The translations under genes were made by a program, and so were the position numbers. Shown here piece after piece: positions 63,562 to 64,000 of a stretch of 64,000 nucleotides of DNA (position 1 is its first letter; every line of letters starts with the position of its first letter). The notes under the pieces are model-generated. The model searched no databases and was not told the origin of the DNA. It worked only from the letters and a program-made list of their open reading frames with translations. This DNA comes from CAWBAT01 sp046331665 (GTDB taxonomy: Bacteria; Acidobacteriota; Terriglobia; Versatilivoradales; Versatilivoraceae): NCBI GenBank assembly GCA_046331665.1, contig JAXLQK010000017.1, positions 1-64,000 on the forward strand. Reading direction: 5' to 3'.

Positions 63562-64000
63562 TCAGGTCGCACATCCTGCCTGTCCGCCATTTCGAAGTGC
63601 CTCCGTATTTTTTGTGTTGAGAAAGAGCATCAGGGAGGGAAGCAGGACGATGGAGGCAATAAGATTGGCACCCATGATAAACGCGGACAAAAGGCCAAAC
63701 TGGGAGACCGGCACAAAATGAGAAGCGCCAAAGATCAAGAAACCCAGGGTCAGGGCTATCGCCGAGGAGACCATGGCGCCGCCGGCTGTCATGAGGGCTT
63801 CGCGCATGGCATCGGGCACATTCATATTCCCGAGGGTCCGGTGGCGGCGGAAATGGACCAAGTAGTGGATACAATTGTCAACGGCAATTCCGATGGAAAT
63901 ATTGGCAATCACGCTGGTATTGATATTCAGGGGGATCGCGGTGGATCCCAGGAGTCCGAAAAAGAAAAGAACAGGCAACCCGGCGGGGATGAGCGACAGC
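63562..64000 (-). CDS. RND/MMPL family transporter, C-terminal end (partial)
   Basis: Truncated by the window edge; the 146 residues seen are the C-terminal membrane part. About four helices are visible, with the RND signature NISIGIAVDNCIHYLVHFRR, in which the Asp is the proton-relay type residue, then TAGGAMVSSAIALTLGFLIFG. The end is FLNTKNTEALRNGGQAGCAT. A +1 reading to 63437 is also open, so the true C-terminus is uncertain. It is probably an inner membrane exporter of lipids or hydrophobic molecules paired with the LolA-like protein. Confidence 0.85.
   Translation of the reverse strand, partial: LSLIPAGLPVLFFFGLLGSTAIPLNINTSVIANISIGIAVDNCIHYLVHFRRHRTLGNMNVPDAMREALMTAGGAMVSSAIALTLGFLIFGASHFVPVSQFGLLSAFIMGANLIASIVLLPSLMLFLNTKNTEALRNGGQAGCAT

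Overview
The window looks like chromosomal DNA of an uncultured, moderate-GC Gram-negative bacterium, most likely an Acidobacteriota. The evidence is indirect. There is an Oar-like TonB-dependent receptor with an N-terminal carboxypeptidase-regulatory fold, Tat-type Gfo/Idh/MocA oxidoreductases paired with TIM-barrel isomerases, the futalosine menaquinone enzyme MqnC, a cobA-hemD fusion next to hemC, hemA and a CcsA-like gene, many long secreted proteins, and abundant junk-like hairpin repeats between genes. No rRNA, tRNA, CRISPR array, prophage or complete insertion sequence was seen.

Layout. 1-2.8 kb (minus): a sugar-oxidation pair (Gfo/Idh/MocA oxidoreductase, then a TIM-barrel isomerase) and a small secreted protein. 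2.8-3.7 kb: a repeat-rich spacer. 3.7-7.4 kb: a very large exported phospholipase D-like protein, split in this consensus. 7.4-7.5 kb: a compact cloverleaf-like RNA candidate, then a REC-PAS-GGDEF-EAL protein whose REC and EAL domains have lost key residues. 9.8-18.3 kb: housekeeping genes (thpR, argS, sirtuin, larC, metG, DedA, TatD). 18.4-25.5 kb: a damaged stretch holding recognisable but multiply frameshifted yajQ, polyprenyl synthase, DUF4139, M48 and M20 genes. 25.6-38.5 kb: a second Tat oxidoreductase, ApbE, an SDR, an M28-PDZ peptidase, mqnC, ttcA, rhodanese, peroxiredoxin, an aminotransferase, a PHP protein, a PafA-like phosphatase and a transglutaminase-like protein. 38.6-43.1 kb (minus): tetrapyrrole genes cobA/hemD, hemC, hemA and a ccsA-like gene. 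43.4-48.5 kb: an M50 protease, a frameshifted trpS, scpA-scpB-rluB, a CoA-binding protein and a HIT protein. 48.7 kb (minus): a divergent aroC. 50-56 kb: a sugar module (ABC ATPase, xylulokinase, ROK kinase) plus an AlaC-like aminotransferase and an NTF2-like protein. 56-60 kb: the TonB receptor, preceded by a sigma-54-type promoter. 60-62.5 kb: a TPR protein between two ~180-bp direct repeats. 62.6-64 kb (minus): a lipoprotein-sorting protein and the end of an RND/MMPL exporter.

A caution for all users: several normally essential or highly conserved genes (trpS, yajQ, the polyprenyl synthase) are broken only by scattered 1-base indels while their amino acids stay conserved in alternate frames. 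These clusters look more like low-quality consensus than biological decay, so broken genes here should be re-sequenced before any are called pseudogenes.

The most interesting non-coding signals are the four-way-junction RNA candidate at 7417-7495, the sigma-54 promoter with an upstream dyad before the TonB gene, the direct repeats around the TPR locus, and three families of hairpin-forming interspersed repeats.
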